A DNA stretch of 64,000 nt from Gracilimonas halophila (GTDB lineage: Bacteria; Bacteroidota; Rhodothermia; Balneolales; Balneolaceae), in assembly GCF_042684365.1 (NCBI RefSeq), contig NZ_JBHULI010000024.1, forward strand, positions 806,001-870,000, written 5' to 3'. Position numbers and translations under genes: made by a program. Numbering within the stretch: the stretch's first letter is position 1; each line of letters starts with the position of its first letter. This document shows positions 1 through 9,820 of the stretch, piece by piece. The notes under the pieces were generated by a model, which worked only from the letters and a program-made list of their open reading frames with translations, had not been told where the DNA came from and searched no databases.

Positions 1-450
1 ATCTTTACCTGTAACAGGTGTGTCTTTCTTGGGACGGCTGTCATCGAACTGACCCCGATATACTAATTTTCGATTTTCATCAAATACAAACAAATCAGGA
101 GTACATGCAGCTTGGTAGGCTTTTGCCACTTCCTGATCTTCATCATATAAATAAGGGAAAGGGTAGTCTTTTTCTGCCATTTTATCCGGGCTGTCTTGTG
201 GATATTTTTCTACATCATTCGAACTTATGGCAATGAACCCAATCCCTTTTGCAATATATTCATTGGCTACTTTTACCAGTTCATCTTCTATATGCAGTAC
301 ATATGGGCAGTGATTGCAGATGAACATCACCACAAAACCCTTACTTTGATCTGCATATTTAAGTGAAAGGTTTCCACCGTTCACGCTTGGGAGGGTGAAA
401 TCCGGTGCTTCGGTTCCTATTTCCAGCATGGTTGATGGTGTAGCTGACAT
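1..450 (-). CDS. Thioredoxin/redoxin family protein (3' end cut by window)
   Basis: An open frame runs from an ATG at 450 (minus strand) to the window edge without a stop, giving 150 residues. It begins MSATPSTMLEIGTEAPDF, the usual APDF opening of AhpC/TSA-type redoxins. The CxxC site is in FICNHCPYVLHIEDEL near residue 45, as in small cytoplasmic thiol-disulfide proteins that carry the NHCPYV signature. Later segments (AISSND, CTPDLFVFDENRKLVYRGQFDD) match the strand carrying the cis-Pro loop and the end of the fold. No signal peptide is visible. Its substrate is unknown; a thiol reductase or peroxidase role is inferred from the family. The C-terminal end lies outside the window. Confidence 0.85.
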   Translation of the reverse strand, partial: MSATPSTMLEIGTEAPDFTLPSVNGGNLSLKYADQSKGFVVMFICNHCPYVLHIEDELVKVANEYIAKGIGFIAISSNDVEKYPQDSPDKMAEKDYPFPYLYDEDQEVAKAYQAACTPDLFVFDENRKLVYRGQFDDSRPKKDTPVTGKD

Positions 451-493
451 AATGCTCCTGACTTTTTACAATTAATGGTTTTAACTTCAGTAC

Positions 494-898
494 ATGGATA
501 CTATTACAAAGATATTGAATGATAGAGACAAAATTTTGTTCGAAAAAGCACTGAAGTTTTACTTCTATGCACGACAACAAGATGTAAGTAAGCTTAATTC
601 GCAGCTGCAAGAGCGTTTTTCGTATGCCGGACGTGTAGCTTATTCGCTCATAATTACTTTTCTGCGGGAAGGCAGCCTGAAGCTGGAGTACATGGATTTC
701 CTGAATGAGGAATTAAAAACCATGCATAGACTCGAAGATGACCTAATGGAGCCCTTGATGATTAAACCTCACGAGATCGATGAGATCGAGTTCAATCAGA
801 AGATCGCAATAAAAGTATTTGATGAAGATACCGGTAAAGATCTCCGCATTATATATGAGCCCTCCAACAATCTCGTGAAATTGATGCCTGGTGATTAG
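494..898 (+). CDS. Hypothetical protein, 134 residues
   Basis: I do not recognise this protein. It starts MDTITKILNDRDKILFEKAL and is predicted mostly helical in its first 90 residues (DVSKLNSQLQERFSYAGRVA, then LKTMHRLEDD). It ends in a short beta-rich part (AIKVFDEDTGKDLRIIYE). There is no signal peptide, membrane segment or cysteine motif. It is transcribed away from the redoxin gene and ends 15 bases before the convergent mscS stop. Codon use looks like that of the neighbours. A minus-strand open frame across the same DNA (359-610) is judged a shadow because this one fills the gap between real genes. Confidence 0.6.
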   Translation: MDTITKILNDRDKILFEKALKFYFYARQQDVSKLNSQLQERFSYAGRVAYSLIITFLREGSLKLEYMDFLNEELKTMHRLEDDLMEPLMIKPHEIDEIEFNQKIAIKVFDEDTGKDLRIIYEPSNNLVKLMPGD

Positions 899-913
899 AG
901 CTAGCTTTAAATA

Positions 914-1999
914 CTATTTGGATTTGATTGCAGTGACCTGATTTGTAATAGCCTCATTTTTGAGGATTCCTCTATTCTTCAGTTCAGTTAATATCAACTC
1001 TGTGACATCACTTTGAAAAGGAAACTCATAGCGGATATCCAACACATATGCTTTAACCTTCAGCTTTAATATGAACCGGCGTTCATGCATCTCATTTTCT
1101 GTAATAATGCTAATGGGCTTTTTCAGATATACAAATCTTGAAGAAATTACTGCTCTGTATGCGATCTCTTTTACTTCCTCAACAGCACATTCAGCAGGCA
1201 AGTAGATCTCTGTAATTACCTGACAATCCAAAGCCCCCGTATTAGCATTCGAAACAGCTGTGCGAATCAATTCTCCGTTTGGAATAGTAACCACAGAATC
1301 ACCCGGAGTTACTATTCGGCTTGATCTTAACCCAATCTGAAGTACTTCTCCGTAATGCTCTTGAAACTGAATCTTATCTCCCACCTGAAACGGTCGATCC
1401 AGGATTAACATCACTCCACCAAAAAAGTTTTTAAGAATATCCTGTGAAGCAAGTCCCACCGCAATACCAATGGAAGCCATAACGGTAACTACGGTAGCAT
1501 ATGGTGGCTGAATGATTCCTGCAATGGCAATATATATGGCAAAAGACCACAATACCACGCGCAAAATAGGAATCATTCGTTTAATACGGAGGCGGTATCT
1601 TGAGATCCGCTCTGAAAAATTATCCAATACCTGACTTACAAAAATAGTTACATAGAACGTGGCGATAAAGAAAAGAATGATCATGATCACCTTTTCCCAT
1701 GAGATTACTTTTTCTAACTGTGCAATTGCTTGCTCGGTCTCACCTTCAATCTGCAGGCCTAAAGAATCAGTTCTCGCTTTATTTCCATGTTCAAGCTTTG
1801 AAGCAAGTGAATCGAATTTTGAAAATCGTGTATTAAGTAACGAATCAATTTTGTCTAATAGCAGAGAATCATTAGGTATTTCTTCGACTGCTAAAGTATC
1901 TGAAAGGATATTATTTTGTGCATATAACAAGCTTCCAAGGCTGATCTCAGCAAGAAACAAAATGGGAAGTAACAGAACTATTTGTTTAAAAATCTTCAT
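914..1999 (-). CDS. MscS-family mechanosensitive ion channel
   Basis: The 361-residue protein has a signal peptide or first membrane helix (residues 1-27, ending SLLYAQ) and an acidic, helical periplasmic stretch (about 30-100). Membrane helices follow at about 104-123 and 145-163. The pore-lining TM3 then runs about 167-198 (TVMASIGIAVGLASQDILKN), leading into the beta domain (LDRPFQVGDKI). The conserved IPNGELIRTAVSN element at about 239-251 is diagnostic of MscS channels, which release solutes on hypo-osmotic shock. It starts only 5 bases after the stop of the large ATPase gene upstream, so the two are almost certainly one transcript. Whether the ATPase gates or senses with this channel is inference. 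Confidence 0.9.
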   Translation of the reverse strand: MKIFKQIVLLLPILFLAEISLGSLLYAQNNILSDTLAVEEIPNDSLLLDKIDSLLNTRFSKFDSLASKLEHGNKARTDSLGLQIEGETEQAIAQLEKVISWEKVIMIILFFIATFYVTIFVSQVLDNFSERISRYRLRIKRMIPILRVVLWSFAIYIAIAGIIQPPYATVVTVMASIGIAVGLASQDILKNFFGGVMLILDRPFQVGDKIQFQEHYGEVLQIGLRSSRIVTPGDSVVTIPNGELIRTAVSNANTGALDCQVITEIYLPAECAVEEVKEIAYRAVISSRFVYLKKPISIITENEMHERRFILKLKVKAYVLDIRYEFPFQSDVTELILTELKNRGILKNEAITNQVTAIKSK

Positions 2000-2004
2000 A
2001 GTTA

Positions 2005-5000
2005 TTAATGGATGAAGTTAGCTTCTTTCAAAACCCGAACAACCTGCCGGTAAATAAGGTGATTTAGTATATATTCCTTATCAGCTTTCACTAAAATTGC
2101 CTTAGATGCCAGACGTGAAGTCATAAGCCGGCAATCTCTAAGCGGCTGATGTAGGATCATTGATAAATGCTCCGGGGTTAGAGAATCGTGTAGTATAAAA
2201 GCAGCGAGAGCAAACAACTCCGCACTTTCCAAATCATCTATTCTATTGATTGTACCGAAATCAAAGGGATTGATAAAGAAATGAGTATCATCATATTCTT
2301 TGATGGACCGTATCCAGTATATCATTGCAATGGATGAATTTCCTTCTGATAAACTTGACAACTTTTCAAAATATCTCTCTTTTAAAAACTCCTGCTTTTC
2401 TTCCTCATCATCCATGATCTTCCGATAGCCCCTGCTACTTTTGGCAGCTTCATCGGGAATAAATGAAAGCTGATATCCACTTGATGTGTGTCTCCTTAGG
2501 ATCAACTCTTTAATTTGATCATTTGACAGATTATCTGTTTGAACCAGGTGTGTGAAATAATCAGCAATATTGAGCACCTTATCTAAAAATTCCCATCCAT
2601 AGCGGGTACTGCTCACCATCCACAAAATGTTCTTATTCGTTTCTGAAATGAGATATAACAGATGCTCAATGGCGTCAAATCCTGAAATATTCCGCACATA
2701 ATAATTTTGGATATTATCAAGTACAACAACTACACGCTTCTTTTTCCTCCCAATAGCCTCTATCAGATCTTCTATTGTTGAGACATCATCGAGTTTCAAT
2801 CCCGAGGATATTAGTTCCACCAACTCCTCCTGTTTCCAGATAGTCTTATTGAAACTGATCTCGATCACATCATGGCCTTTTAAAACCTCTTCTTTCAGCA
2901 GACTTATAAAAATACTCTTACCACTTCCCTTTTCACCAAAGACCGCAAAGGATGAAGGAAAATTATTCTTCCATAATTCATATCCCTTCCTGAACCGTTC
3001 GAACTGCTCGGTCCGTCGGATATAAAATCGCTCATCTACTTCTTTGTTAAAATCAAATAACCGGCGATAAATAAATGGCAGTCGGGAGATCTGTTCATCT
3101 GTTTCTGACAAAAAAGTAGCAAGATCAGTCTTATCTTCCTCCAGCTTTTCCTTTTCCACAAAACCCAAAAATTTTCGAATAAGGAAGGCGTATTCTTTGG
3201 TCTTTTTCCAGATGAACCGGGCAAAAAGCTCTATCTTTTCATCCAATTTTGCCCATATCACAGAAAATTTAGTCTTCCAGTCAGTGGCTGTTTCCTTTGC
3301 TTTATACTCTGCACCGGCCAAACGAACATCTGTTACATCCTGCTTTTCTAATAATACCGCAAGTTTTGTGAATGCAACTTCATGTTTGTCAATAATTTTA
3401 CCCTTCAGCTCTCTCCTTTTTTCTTTTACAAGGTCCAGATCTTCTATAAGCTTGGATCTTGCTCTCAAAAGACCCTGATGCGCAACTTCAAATGGTTCTT
3501 CCTCATCCGATTTTTTCACCTCATCAACCATTTCAAGATTGGTGTAAATGATCTGAGTGATCTCATTCAGATCTTCCATCACTTCAGCCAGAAACTGCTC
3601 TGCTTTCACCTCTTTTGGCAGAAGCTCTTTTGCCATTTGGTTATTGATCACCCGCTGTACCAATACCTGCCAGTCTACATCCTCAAATTCATATTTTGGA
3701 GGAAATTCGGTCAGATCCAGCTTCTCCACCAATACAGCTTTTTCGGGTTGATCTTTGGTCCACTCAGGGATCGCAGATGTAAAACGATCCAATTTTGTAC
3801 TCAATACAGCTTCTTCAGTCAATTCCCTGATCGATCTCAATAACTTCTTTTCAAGATGTTCACCCATTTTCTCTTTGTGAGTAGCACTGAGCTCCTGTAC
3901 ATGTTTAGAAGACCTGTCCGAGGAATCGTCAAATATTGCGATGGCTGCATCGAGAAGGGAAAGAAGTTCTTCTTGAGGAGTTTCAATATTCACTCTGAAC
4001 ACTTCTTCAATGGACTCCGAGAAACCACTGATTCGCTCCCTTGATTGTTCCTGAAGTTGTCGAAAACGCATCGAAAGATTGACGCGATCAGCCAGAACGG
4101 AGACCAGTTTTCCCCAATTATCTTCCTGCTTTTGGTGCGTCTGAAGTACATCATTCTCTTTTCTATTTTTATTCTCTTCAGAAAAGTCACTTTTAGAATT
4201 CCCTATTGTATCAGTAACAAGCAAAGCCTGTTCTATTTCATCAATGATCCCGTTGAAAATCTCTTCCAGTTTTCTCTCATAAGATCCTTGTATTCCTTCA
4301 ACCTTTTTGATCGCTTCTTCAAAGAATACTTTGAGGTCACTTTTATTCGGAACCTCCCATTCATCTTCATCCGTTTCCGGCACTCCTTCTCTCTCAATTT
4401 TTTCTTTGATCAATCCCGTTGAGTGTAAAGTCCACGCATCTATTTCTAATAATGCCTCAACCTCCAGCTTGTGAAATTCATTTCTCCAATCATCTGCCCA
4501 TGAAAACGAACCCAATAAACTCAGATAAACAATATTTTGAAGCGGGACATCCTGTTTCCAACTCGAAAACTCTTTCGGCTTTTTCCCTAAGATCTTCCGA
4601 AAACTATTCCCTGTATTATTTGCCAATTTTTGTAAACCTCGAAAGATGCGCTTTAGCATCTTGGCGTTCTTTAAAAAGAAACGGTCATTTTCATTACTCA
4701 GAAATCGAGTTTCTTGCTGTTCCAGTTCAACTTGCTCATCAAGCTTTGCAACTGTTTCTTTCAGTTCATTGAGCCATGCCGGTAAGGGTTTTTCGTTTTC
4801 TTCCCCACCATTCTGTGGCCGCTGACTTTGTATTTTATCAGCAAAATCCTTGAGCCCTTTTTCGGGTTCTCCATCGTTTACAGAATTAAGTACTTGTTGA
4901 AAAAGTGATCTTAATCTCTCTGAATATTCCGAAAGCTCACTCAATAGTAGTTTCTTTGCACCTTTAAGCTGTGCTTCGTTGAGCGTTTTTAAAATTTGAT

Positions 5001-5022
5001 CCCTTTTATCGTCAGATGTCAT
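2005..5022 (-). CDS. Large alpha-helical P-loop ATPase, partner of MscS channel
   Basis: This 1005-residue protein has no signal peptide and no convincing membrane helix. Residues 1-650 are charged, helical and probably coiled coil, with many Glu/Lys-rich stretches (for example around 85-105, 240-265, 520-560). The C-terminal third is a P-loop NTPase: Walker A GEKGSGKS at 696-703 and Walker B RVVVVLDN at 763-770, with Asn following the Asp instead of the usual Glu. A sensor-like strand NILWMVSSTRYGWEF (798-812) and a winged-helix-like tail follow, the layout of AAA_16/ORC-type or STAND ATPases. The N-terminal two thirds match no family I know. It is co-transcribed with the MscS channel gene (gap 5 bases). 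It is likely cytoplasmic; its function is unknown. Confidence 0.75.
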   Translation of the reverse strand: MTSDDKRDQILKTLNEAQLKGAKKLLLSELSEYSERLRSLFQQVLNSVNDGEPEKGLKDFADKIQSQRPQNGGEENEKPLPAWLNELKETVAKLDEQVELEQQETRFLSNENDRFFLKNAKMLKRIFRGLQKLANNTGNSFRKILGKKPKEFSSWKQDVPLQNIVYLSLLGSFSWADDWRNEFHKLEVEALLEIDAWTLHSTGLIKEKIEREGVPETDEDEWEVPNKSDLKVFFEEAIKKVEGIQGSYERKLEEIFNGIIDEIEQALLVTDTIGNSKSDFSEENKNRKENDVLQTHQKQEDNWGKLVSVLADRVNLSMRFRQLQEQSRERISGFSESIEEVFRVNIETPQEELLSLLDAAIAIFDDSSDRSSKHVQELSATHKEKMGEHLEKKLLRSIRELTEEAVLSTKLDRFTSAIPEWTKDQPEKAVLVEKLDLTEFPPKYEFEDVDWQVLVQRVINNQMAKELLPKEVKAEQFLAEVMEDLNEITQIIYTNLEMVDEVKKSDEEEPFEVAHQGLLRARSKLIEDLDLVKEKRRELKGKIIDKHEVAFTKLAVLLEKQDVTDVRLAGAEYKAKETATDWKTKFSVIWAKLDEKIELFARFIWKKTKEYAFLIRKFLGFVEKEKLEEDKTDLATFLSETDEQISRLPFIYRRLFDFNKEVDERFYIRRTEQFERFRKGYELWKNNFPSSFAVFGEKGSGKSIFISLLKEEVLKGHDVIEISFNKTIWKQEELVELISSGLKLDDVSTIEDLIEAIGRKKKRVVVVLDNIQNYYVRNISGFDAIEHLLYLISETNKNILWMVSSTRYGWEFLDKVLNIADYFTHLVQTDNLSNDQIKELILRRHTSSGYQLSFIPDEAAKSSRGYRKIMDDEEEKQEFLKERYFEKLSSLSEGNSSIAMIYWIRSIKEYDDTHFFINPFDFGTINRIDDLESAELFALAAFILHDSLTPEHLSMILHQPLRDCRLMTSRLASKAILVKADKEYILNHLIYRQVVRVLKEANFIH

Positions 5023-5230
5023 TTATGATATCGTTTTTATGCTGACTGAAATTGTATCCTTTATGAATAAACAACAAATTTTTATTGTATTCGCTTAAAG
5101 TGCAAGATAAACCAAACAAATGACTTTATCGTTTTTCAGGAACTCTTTCAATGGTTTGCAGAATATCTTACATTAACGGCATCATCTACATAGGCTAATG
5201 ACTTTTCAAATAAATAATCCCGGCAAAAAA

Positions 5231-6478
5231 ATGCGCACACTGTTATTAAACCGAGCGCTTCCTTTGTTGTTCTTTGCACTGTTTGCATTTGCAGACAGTT
5301 TGGCTCAAACCCACCTTCAACGAATTTCAAATACCGCCCGCAGCGACGGAATGGGTTATGTAGTCCGTTATCATTTCACTGCTCCTGTCGACTCATTTGA
5401 GATCATTCAACCTGCTCCGGACCTTATTCAGATGGTGCTCTACAGTCAAGATATAGACACCACAGGCCTTATGCTGCCCGAGCAAAGTGAAAAGTTGAAA
5501 GAAGTTCGCCTCTATGAACTGGAGTATGGCTATGGTGTGGATATTTATCTTGGAGAAGATGCCTATTACAGATCAAACGCCTACCTCGACCAAAATGGAC
5601 AGGATATTTTAGTAGGGCTTACTGAAACCTCACAAGAACAACTACAAAGTTTTTCTCAACAATTTCTGGCAAGAAACTGGTACGAGGAAATTGTGGATGA
5701 AGACGCACTCAATGTTTCATCTCCTGATCCGGTTTCCATCAATAACTTATATAACAACGTCAGAGATAAGCTTAGATTTGATAAGATCGTGATCGATCCG
5801 GGGCACGGAGGCTGGGACCCCGGCTCTATCGGTTATAAAGGAGTGAAAGAAAAAGAGATCACCCTTGCAGTAGCTAAAAAATTAGGGGCTTATATTGAAG
5901 AACATCTTCCGGATGTAGAAGTTGTTTATACCAGAACCGATGACTCCTATCTGGGATTGGCCGAATTGGGACACTTTGCAAATCTTGCTGAAGCGGATTT
6001 ATATGTATCTATTCACTGTAATTCTTATCACAATCAATATGTGAGGGGCGCCGAAGTATATTTTTTAGGACTTTCAAAGAGTAAGGCCTCGCTTGAAGTT
6101 ATGAAGAGAGAGAACAGTGTATTCAAAGAAGAAATTAATCAGGATCTTACCGAGGATGACCTCTTGGTGTATGAACTTGCCCACAGTGGATTTATAGCTA
6201 CCAGCGAGAAGATCGCTTATATGATCGAAGATCAATTCCGAACTCGCGCCCAAAGAAAGTCAAGGGGAGTAAAACAGGCGCCTTTCCAGGTCTTATTCGA
6301 AGCCTCAATGCCGGCTGTTTTGGTAGAATTGGGATTCATAACGAATCCCGCTGAACAGAGATTCCTGACCAGTGAATACGGACAAAATATTATGGCTTCA
6401 GCATTATTCAGAGCCATTCGGGATTACAAGGTTGATTACGAAGAAAAACAGGCATATAACGTTTCCTCAAATAAATAG
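5231..6478 (+). CDS. N-acetylmuramoyl-L-alanine amidase (Amidase_3)
   Basis: This is a zinc amidase that cleaves the amide bond between muramic acid and the stem peptide of peptidoglycan. I place the start at the ATG at 5231, 11 codons inside the longest frame, because it directly opens a clean signal peptide (MRTLLLNRALPLLFFALFAF, cleavage near ADSLAQ). Residues about 25-150 form a beta-rich N-terminal domain of AMIN type. The Amidase_3 domain covers about 186-400, with zinc or catalytic residues in VIDPGHGG (His192), KGVKEKEIT, VSIHCNS (His262) and VLVELGFITN (Glu366). The product is periplasmic. It is followed after 2 bases by the uridine kinase gene, so the two form an operon. Confidence 0.93.
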   Translation: MRTLLLNRALPLLFFALFAFADSLAQTHLQRISNTARSDGMGYVVRYHFTAPVDSFEIIQPAPDLIQMVLYSQDIDTTGLMLPEQSEKLKEVRLYELEYGYGVDIYLGEDAYYRSNAYLDQNGQDILVGLTETSQEQLQSFSQQFLARNWYEEIVDEDALNVSSPDPVSINNLYNNVRDKLRFDKIVIDPGHGGWDPGSIGYKGVKEKEITLAVAKKLGAYIEEHLPDVEVVYTRTDDSYLGLAELGHFANLAEADLYVSIHCNSYHNQYVRGAEVYFLGLSKSKASLEVMKRENSVFKEEINQDLTEDDLLVYELAHSGFIATSEKIAYMIEDQFRTRAQRKSRGVKQAPFQVLFEASMPAVLVELGFITNPAEQRFLTSEYGQNIMASALFRAIRDYKVDYEEKQAYNVSSNK

Positions 6479-6480
6479 AC

Positions 6481-7101
6481 ATGTCTAAGCCTTTAGTGAT
6501 TGGTGTAGCCGGCGGCAGTGGGTCCGGCAAAACTACCGTCGTCAATTATATCTGTGAAGAATTTGCCAAAGATAATATCCTTCGTCTTGAACACGACTCG
6601 TATTATCGCGAGCTCAAACATCTCCCTTTTGAAGAACGTGTAAAACAAAACTTTGACCATCCCGCCTCCCTCGAAACAGAGCTTATGATCCGTCATATCG
6701 AAGCGTTGATGGAAGGATATCCCGTTGAAGTCCCGGTATACGATTTTGAAGCTCACACACGAAAAGAAGAAACCATAACAGCAACCCCTTCTGATGTTAT
6801 TTTGGTTGATGGCATCCTCATTTTCAGTGAGCCTGAATTGCGTAAGCTTATGGATGTAAAGATCTTTGTTGATACAGATGATGATGTGCGACTTCTCCGC
6901 CGTTTACAACGTGATATCCAGGAACGTGGCCGGTCAGTAGAAGGGGTTCTCAGCCAGTATGAAAAATTCGTACGCCCTATGCATCTTGAATTCGTTGAAC
7001 CAAGCAAGCGTTATGCAGATATCATTATTCCCCGTGGCGGTAAAAATAAAGTAGCCATGGAAATGGTTTCAGCTCTTATCCGCGGAAAAATGAATGGGTA
7101 A
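6481..7101 (+). CDS. udk: Uridine kinase
   Basis: This kinase phosphorylates uridine and cytidine to UMP and CMP with ATP or GTP in pyrimidine salvage. The 206-residue length is standard. The P-loop is GGSGSGKTT at residues 11-19. The substrate-binding segments HDSYYREL (about 38-45), NFDHPASLE (about 60-68) and VPVYDFEAHTR (about 86-96) are all typical of the udk family, as is the lid region RRLQRDIQERGRS. It is cytoplasmic and starts 2 bases after the amidase stop, so it is probably translated from the same mRNA. A small hairpin lies downstream. Confidence 0.95.
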   Translation: MSKPLVIGVAGGSGSGKTTVVNYICEEFAKDNILRLEHDSYYRELKHLPFEERVKQNFDHPASLETELMIRHIEALMEGYPVEVPVYDFEAHTRKEETITATPSDVILVDGILIFSEPELRKLMDVKIFVDTDDDVRLLRRLQRDIQERGRSVEGVLSQYEKFVRPMHLEFVEPSKRYADIIIPRGGKNKVAMEMVSALIRGKMNG

Positions 7102-7140
7102 GCCTTTTCTTTTTTTTACTGAACTCGTTTTAAGAACTGT

Positions 7141-7162
7141 AAAAGCGCAAGCTTTTTAATTT
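7141..7162 (+). terminator. Possible weak terminator after udk
   Basis: AAAAGC-GCAA-GCTTTT forms a 6-bp stem directly followed by a T/A-rich run (TTTAATTTTTATTTG). It sits 40 bases after the udk stop and 67 bases before the next gene. The stem is short and has few GC pairs, so termination strength is doubtful. Confidence 0.4.
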
Positions 7163-7228
7163 TTATTTGTCTTTTTTGTACCGAAGCCTCCCCCGGCTCA
7201 AAGTCTAACAAATCTTAAAGTATAGAAG

Positions 7229-9790
7229 ATGACAAAATTACCCACGACTATTTTACATTCAGTGTTATTACTGATAGTATTTATAAGCATCCCACAAACA
7301 GTTTTTGCTCAGAATCCCACGAACCTCAGAGAGCAATACCTCACACCACCCAATGAAATCGCTGAAGAAGTATTAGCACCCCGTCATCATAATGTCACTT
7401 TGTATAACCTCGGTCCTTCCCAAGAGTATTTTTTAAATACCACACAAAACAGAACTCTTTCCCCTCTTTCTGCTTTTTCGAAGCCCTATTATAACCTTGG
7501 TGGCCTGCAATTTAATCCTGATGCAAATAGAAACCGATATTTTACAACAAACACTACAAGCGGGTTACAATTGATCGGTTCCCGAAACGGGGAAACATCA
7601 AATATACAGACACCGGATGATGCTCTGATCAGTAGTGCTTCATGGTCGCCCGATGGAACTAAACTGGCATATTTCGCTCATTTCGAGAATGAAACTCATA
7701 TTTACGTTACCAACCTAAAAAATGGACGCTCCAGACAAGTAACCCGTCGGCCTGTTCTGGCAACACTTAATACTTCTTTTGAATGGTCTGCGGACGGACA
7801 GTATATTTTTACTGTGTTAGTACCCGGCAACCGTGCAAACGTACCTAAAGAACCTGCTACGCCTACATCTTTGCAAGTTAAAATGACTAGCGACAAGGAA
7901 AACCGCCTTCGCACCTATCCTGATCTTTTGAGCGGTAAATTTGAAGCTCAGCTACTTAAATATCACGTGACCGGACAGTTAGTTCGCATCAATGTAAACA
8001 ACCGGAGATTTACTGAAATTGGTGAGCCTGCCATGATTCGTAGTATAGATCCGGATCCTAAAGGTGAGCATATTATTGTTGAGCGAATGACGGAACCATT
8101 CTCTTATATCGTACCGGTTTATAGCTTTGCAACAGTTGAAGAGATCTGGGATCTGAATGGGAATATGCTTATTGAGCTGAGTAACAGCCTGATCAATGAA
8201 GGCATTTCCGGTTTTGAAGAAGATGAAAACTATGGGCGCCGGGATATTAAATGGCGTCCTGATGGTGAAGGACTCAGCCTGCTTGCTAACACAGGGGAAG
8301 GAATGGCCCCCATTCGCGATAACGATGACGATCAGAATGCAGACGATAATGACAGTGACTCAGAAGAGGAAGAAGGTGAGGAAGAAAAAACTATGAATCG
8401 CGTGATCCAGTGGCTCCCTCCGTTCGACGAAGAAGACATGAATGTGATCTATGAAACCGAACACGAAATAGAATCTGTATCCTATTCAGCGGATGCCAAC
8501 ATTCTGTTTATTGAAGAAGAATCTCAAAATAATGAACACATTTATGCTGTTTTTCTGGATTCACCTGAAGAAACGTACACTATCTATAAGCACGATGGCG
8601 ATGATTTTTATGAAGATCCCGGGAATTTAATGGAGCAAGCCGGAGGAATGGGTGTTTCTGTGGTTCGTCTTTCGCCGGATCAAAACAGCGTGTTCTTATC
8701 CGGTACTCAGTATTATGAAAATTACGAAGAAAATGCTCCACGACCTTTCATTGACCAGGTAGATATCCGTTCCGGAGAAAAAGAACGTATTTTCCAAAGT
8801 GCCGAAAATGTGTATGAGAATGTTACCGCTGTTCTCGATAATGAGATCACGGAGATCGTTATTTCCCGGGAATCTCCACAAATTCAACCTGATTCATGGC
8901 TCGTAAATTTAGAAACCGGCGATGAATCTAAACTAACTTCTAATGTGGATTACAATTCTGCGGTAACTCAGGCTCAAAGAGAACGCTTTAAAGTTAAACG
9001 TGCCGATGGCTTTGAATTTTGGGTAGAAGTCACCCTCCCATCCGATTGGGACGGCACTCCTCTTCCCGGAATTATCTGGCACTACCCTTCTGAGTTTGAT
9101 GATCAGGAAGATTATGATGAACGACAGCGGAGACATAATAAAAATGACTTTCCGGGTATCTATCACCGATCCATAGACATTCTGGTTAAAAGAGGATATG
9201 CAGTTGTGAATGCTGACTGGCCTATATCAGCAGAAATGGGTGACCCAAATGACGGATTTGTTTGGAGTATCGTTCAAAACAGTACCGTAGTGATCGACAG
9301 CACGGCAAACCGCGGATATATTGACCGGGACCGAATGGCCATTGGAGGACACAGTTACGGTGCCTTCGGAACGGCAAATGCCATGATACATACCTCATTT
9401 TTCAAAGCCGGTATTGCCGGAGACGGTAACTATAACCGAACGCTTACTCCCCTTGGTTTCCAGCGCGAACCCAGAGACCTGTGGAGAGGATTTGACCGCT
9501 ATGTACAAATGACCCCGATCTTTTGGGCTGATAGACTGGATGGCGCTCTGCTTATGTATCATGGAGCGGCCGATCAAAATGTAGGAACCTGGCCAACACA
9601 CTCGCGCCGAATGTTCCATGCGTTAAATGGAATCGGCAAGACAGCCGCTATGTATATGTATCCACATGAAGCGCATGGACCCGCTTCTGAAGAAACACTA
9701 CTGGATCTCTGGACTCGTTGGGTTCAATGGATGGATCATTATGTGAAAAATAAAGGAGAGCACGTTTCAGAAGCTGAACTTGGTGAATAA
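7229..9790 (+). CDS. Secreted S9 (prolyl oligopeptidase family) peptidase, glutamyl-endopeptidase-like
   Basis: The 853-residue protein has a signal peptide (residues 1-27, ending TVFAQ). A long beta-propeller region (about 60-560) with WSPDGTKLAYF-type repeats follows, then an alpha/beta-hydrolase domain. The catalytic triad is readable: Ser709 in GGHSYGAFG, Asp782 in GAADQNVGT and His816 in HEAHGPAS. GDGNYNRTLTPLGFQ after the serine resembles the S9D glutamyl endopeptidase branch rather than DPP4 or POP. A very acidic insert of about 30 Asp/Glu-rich residues lies near residues 363-390 and is unusual. The location is periplasm or cell surface. A terminator hairpin follows. Confidence 0.9.
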   Translation: MTKLPTTILHSVLLLIVFISIPQTVFAQNPTNLREQYLTPPNEIAEEVLAPRHHNVTLYNLGPSQEYFLNTTQNRTLSPLSAFSKPYYNLGGLQFNPDANRNRYFTTNTTSGLQLIGSRNGETSNIQTPDDALISSASWSPDGTKLAYFAHFENETHIYVTNLKNGRSRQVTRRPVLATLNTSFEWSADGQYIFTVLVPGNRANVPKEPATPTSLQVKMTSDKENRLRTYPDLLSGKFEAQLLKYHVTGQLVRINVNNRRFTEIGEPAMIRSIDPDPKGEHIIVERMTEPFSYIVPVYSFATVEEIWDLNGNMLIELSNSLINEGISGFEEDENYGRRDIKWRPDGEGLSLLANTGEGMAPIRDNDDDQNADDNDSDSEEEEGEEEKTMNRVIQWLPPFDEEDMNVIYETEHEIESVSYSADANILFIEEESQNNEHIYAVFLDSPEETYTIYKHDGDDFYEDPGNLMEQAGGMGVSVVRLSPDQNSVFLSGTQYYENYEENAPRPFIDQVDIRSGEKERIFQSAENVYENVTAVLDNEITEIVISRESPQIQPDSWLVNLETGDESKLTSNVDYNSAVTQAQRERFKVKRADGFEFWVEVTLPSDWDGTPLPGIIWHYPSEFDDQEDYDERQRRHNKNDFPGIYHRSIDILVKRGYAVVNADWPISAEMGDPNDGFVWSIVQNSTVVIDSTANRGYIDRDRMAIGGHSYGAFGTANAMIHTSFFKAGIAGDGNYNRTLTPLGFQREPRDLWRGFDRYVQMTPIFWADRLDGALLMYHGAADQNVGTWPTHSRRMFHALNGIGKTAAMYMYPHEAHGPASEETLLDLWTRWVQWMDHYVKNKGEHVSEAELGE

Positions 9791-9820
9791 CAGTTGATCG
9801 AGTAACCTTATTTTAAGACA

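Noticed and set aside
359..610. 83-codon minus-strand frame overlapping the small gene at 494
   Set aside because: It overlaps both the redoxin start and the plus-strand gene, and its composition is that of a shadow frame.
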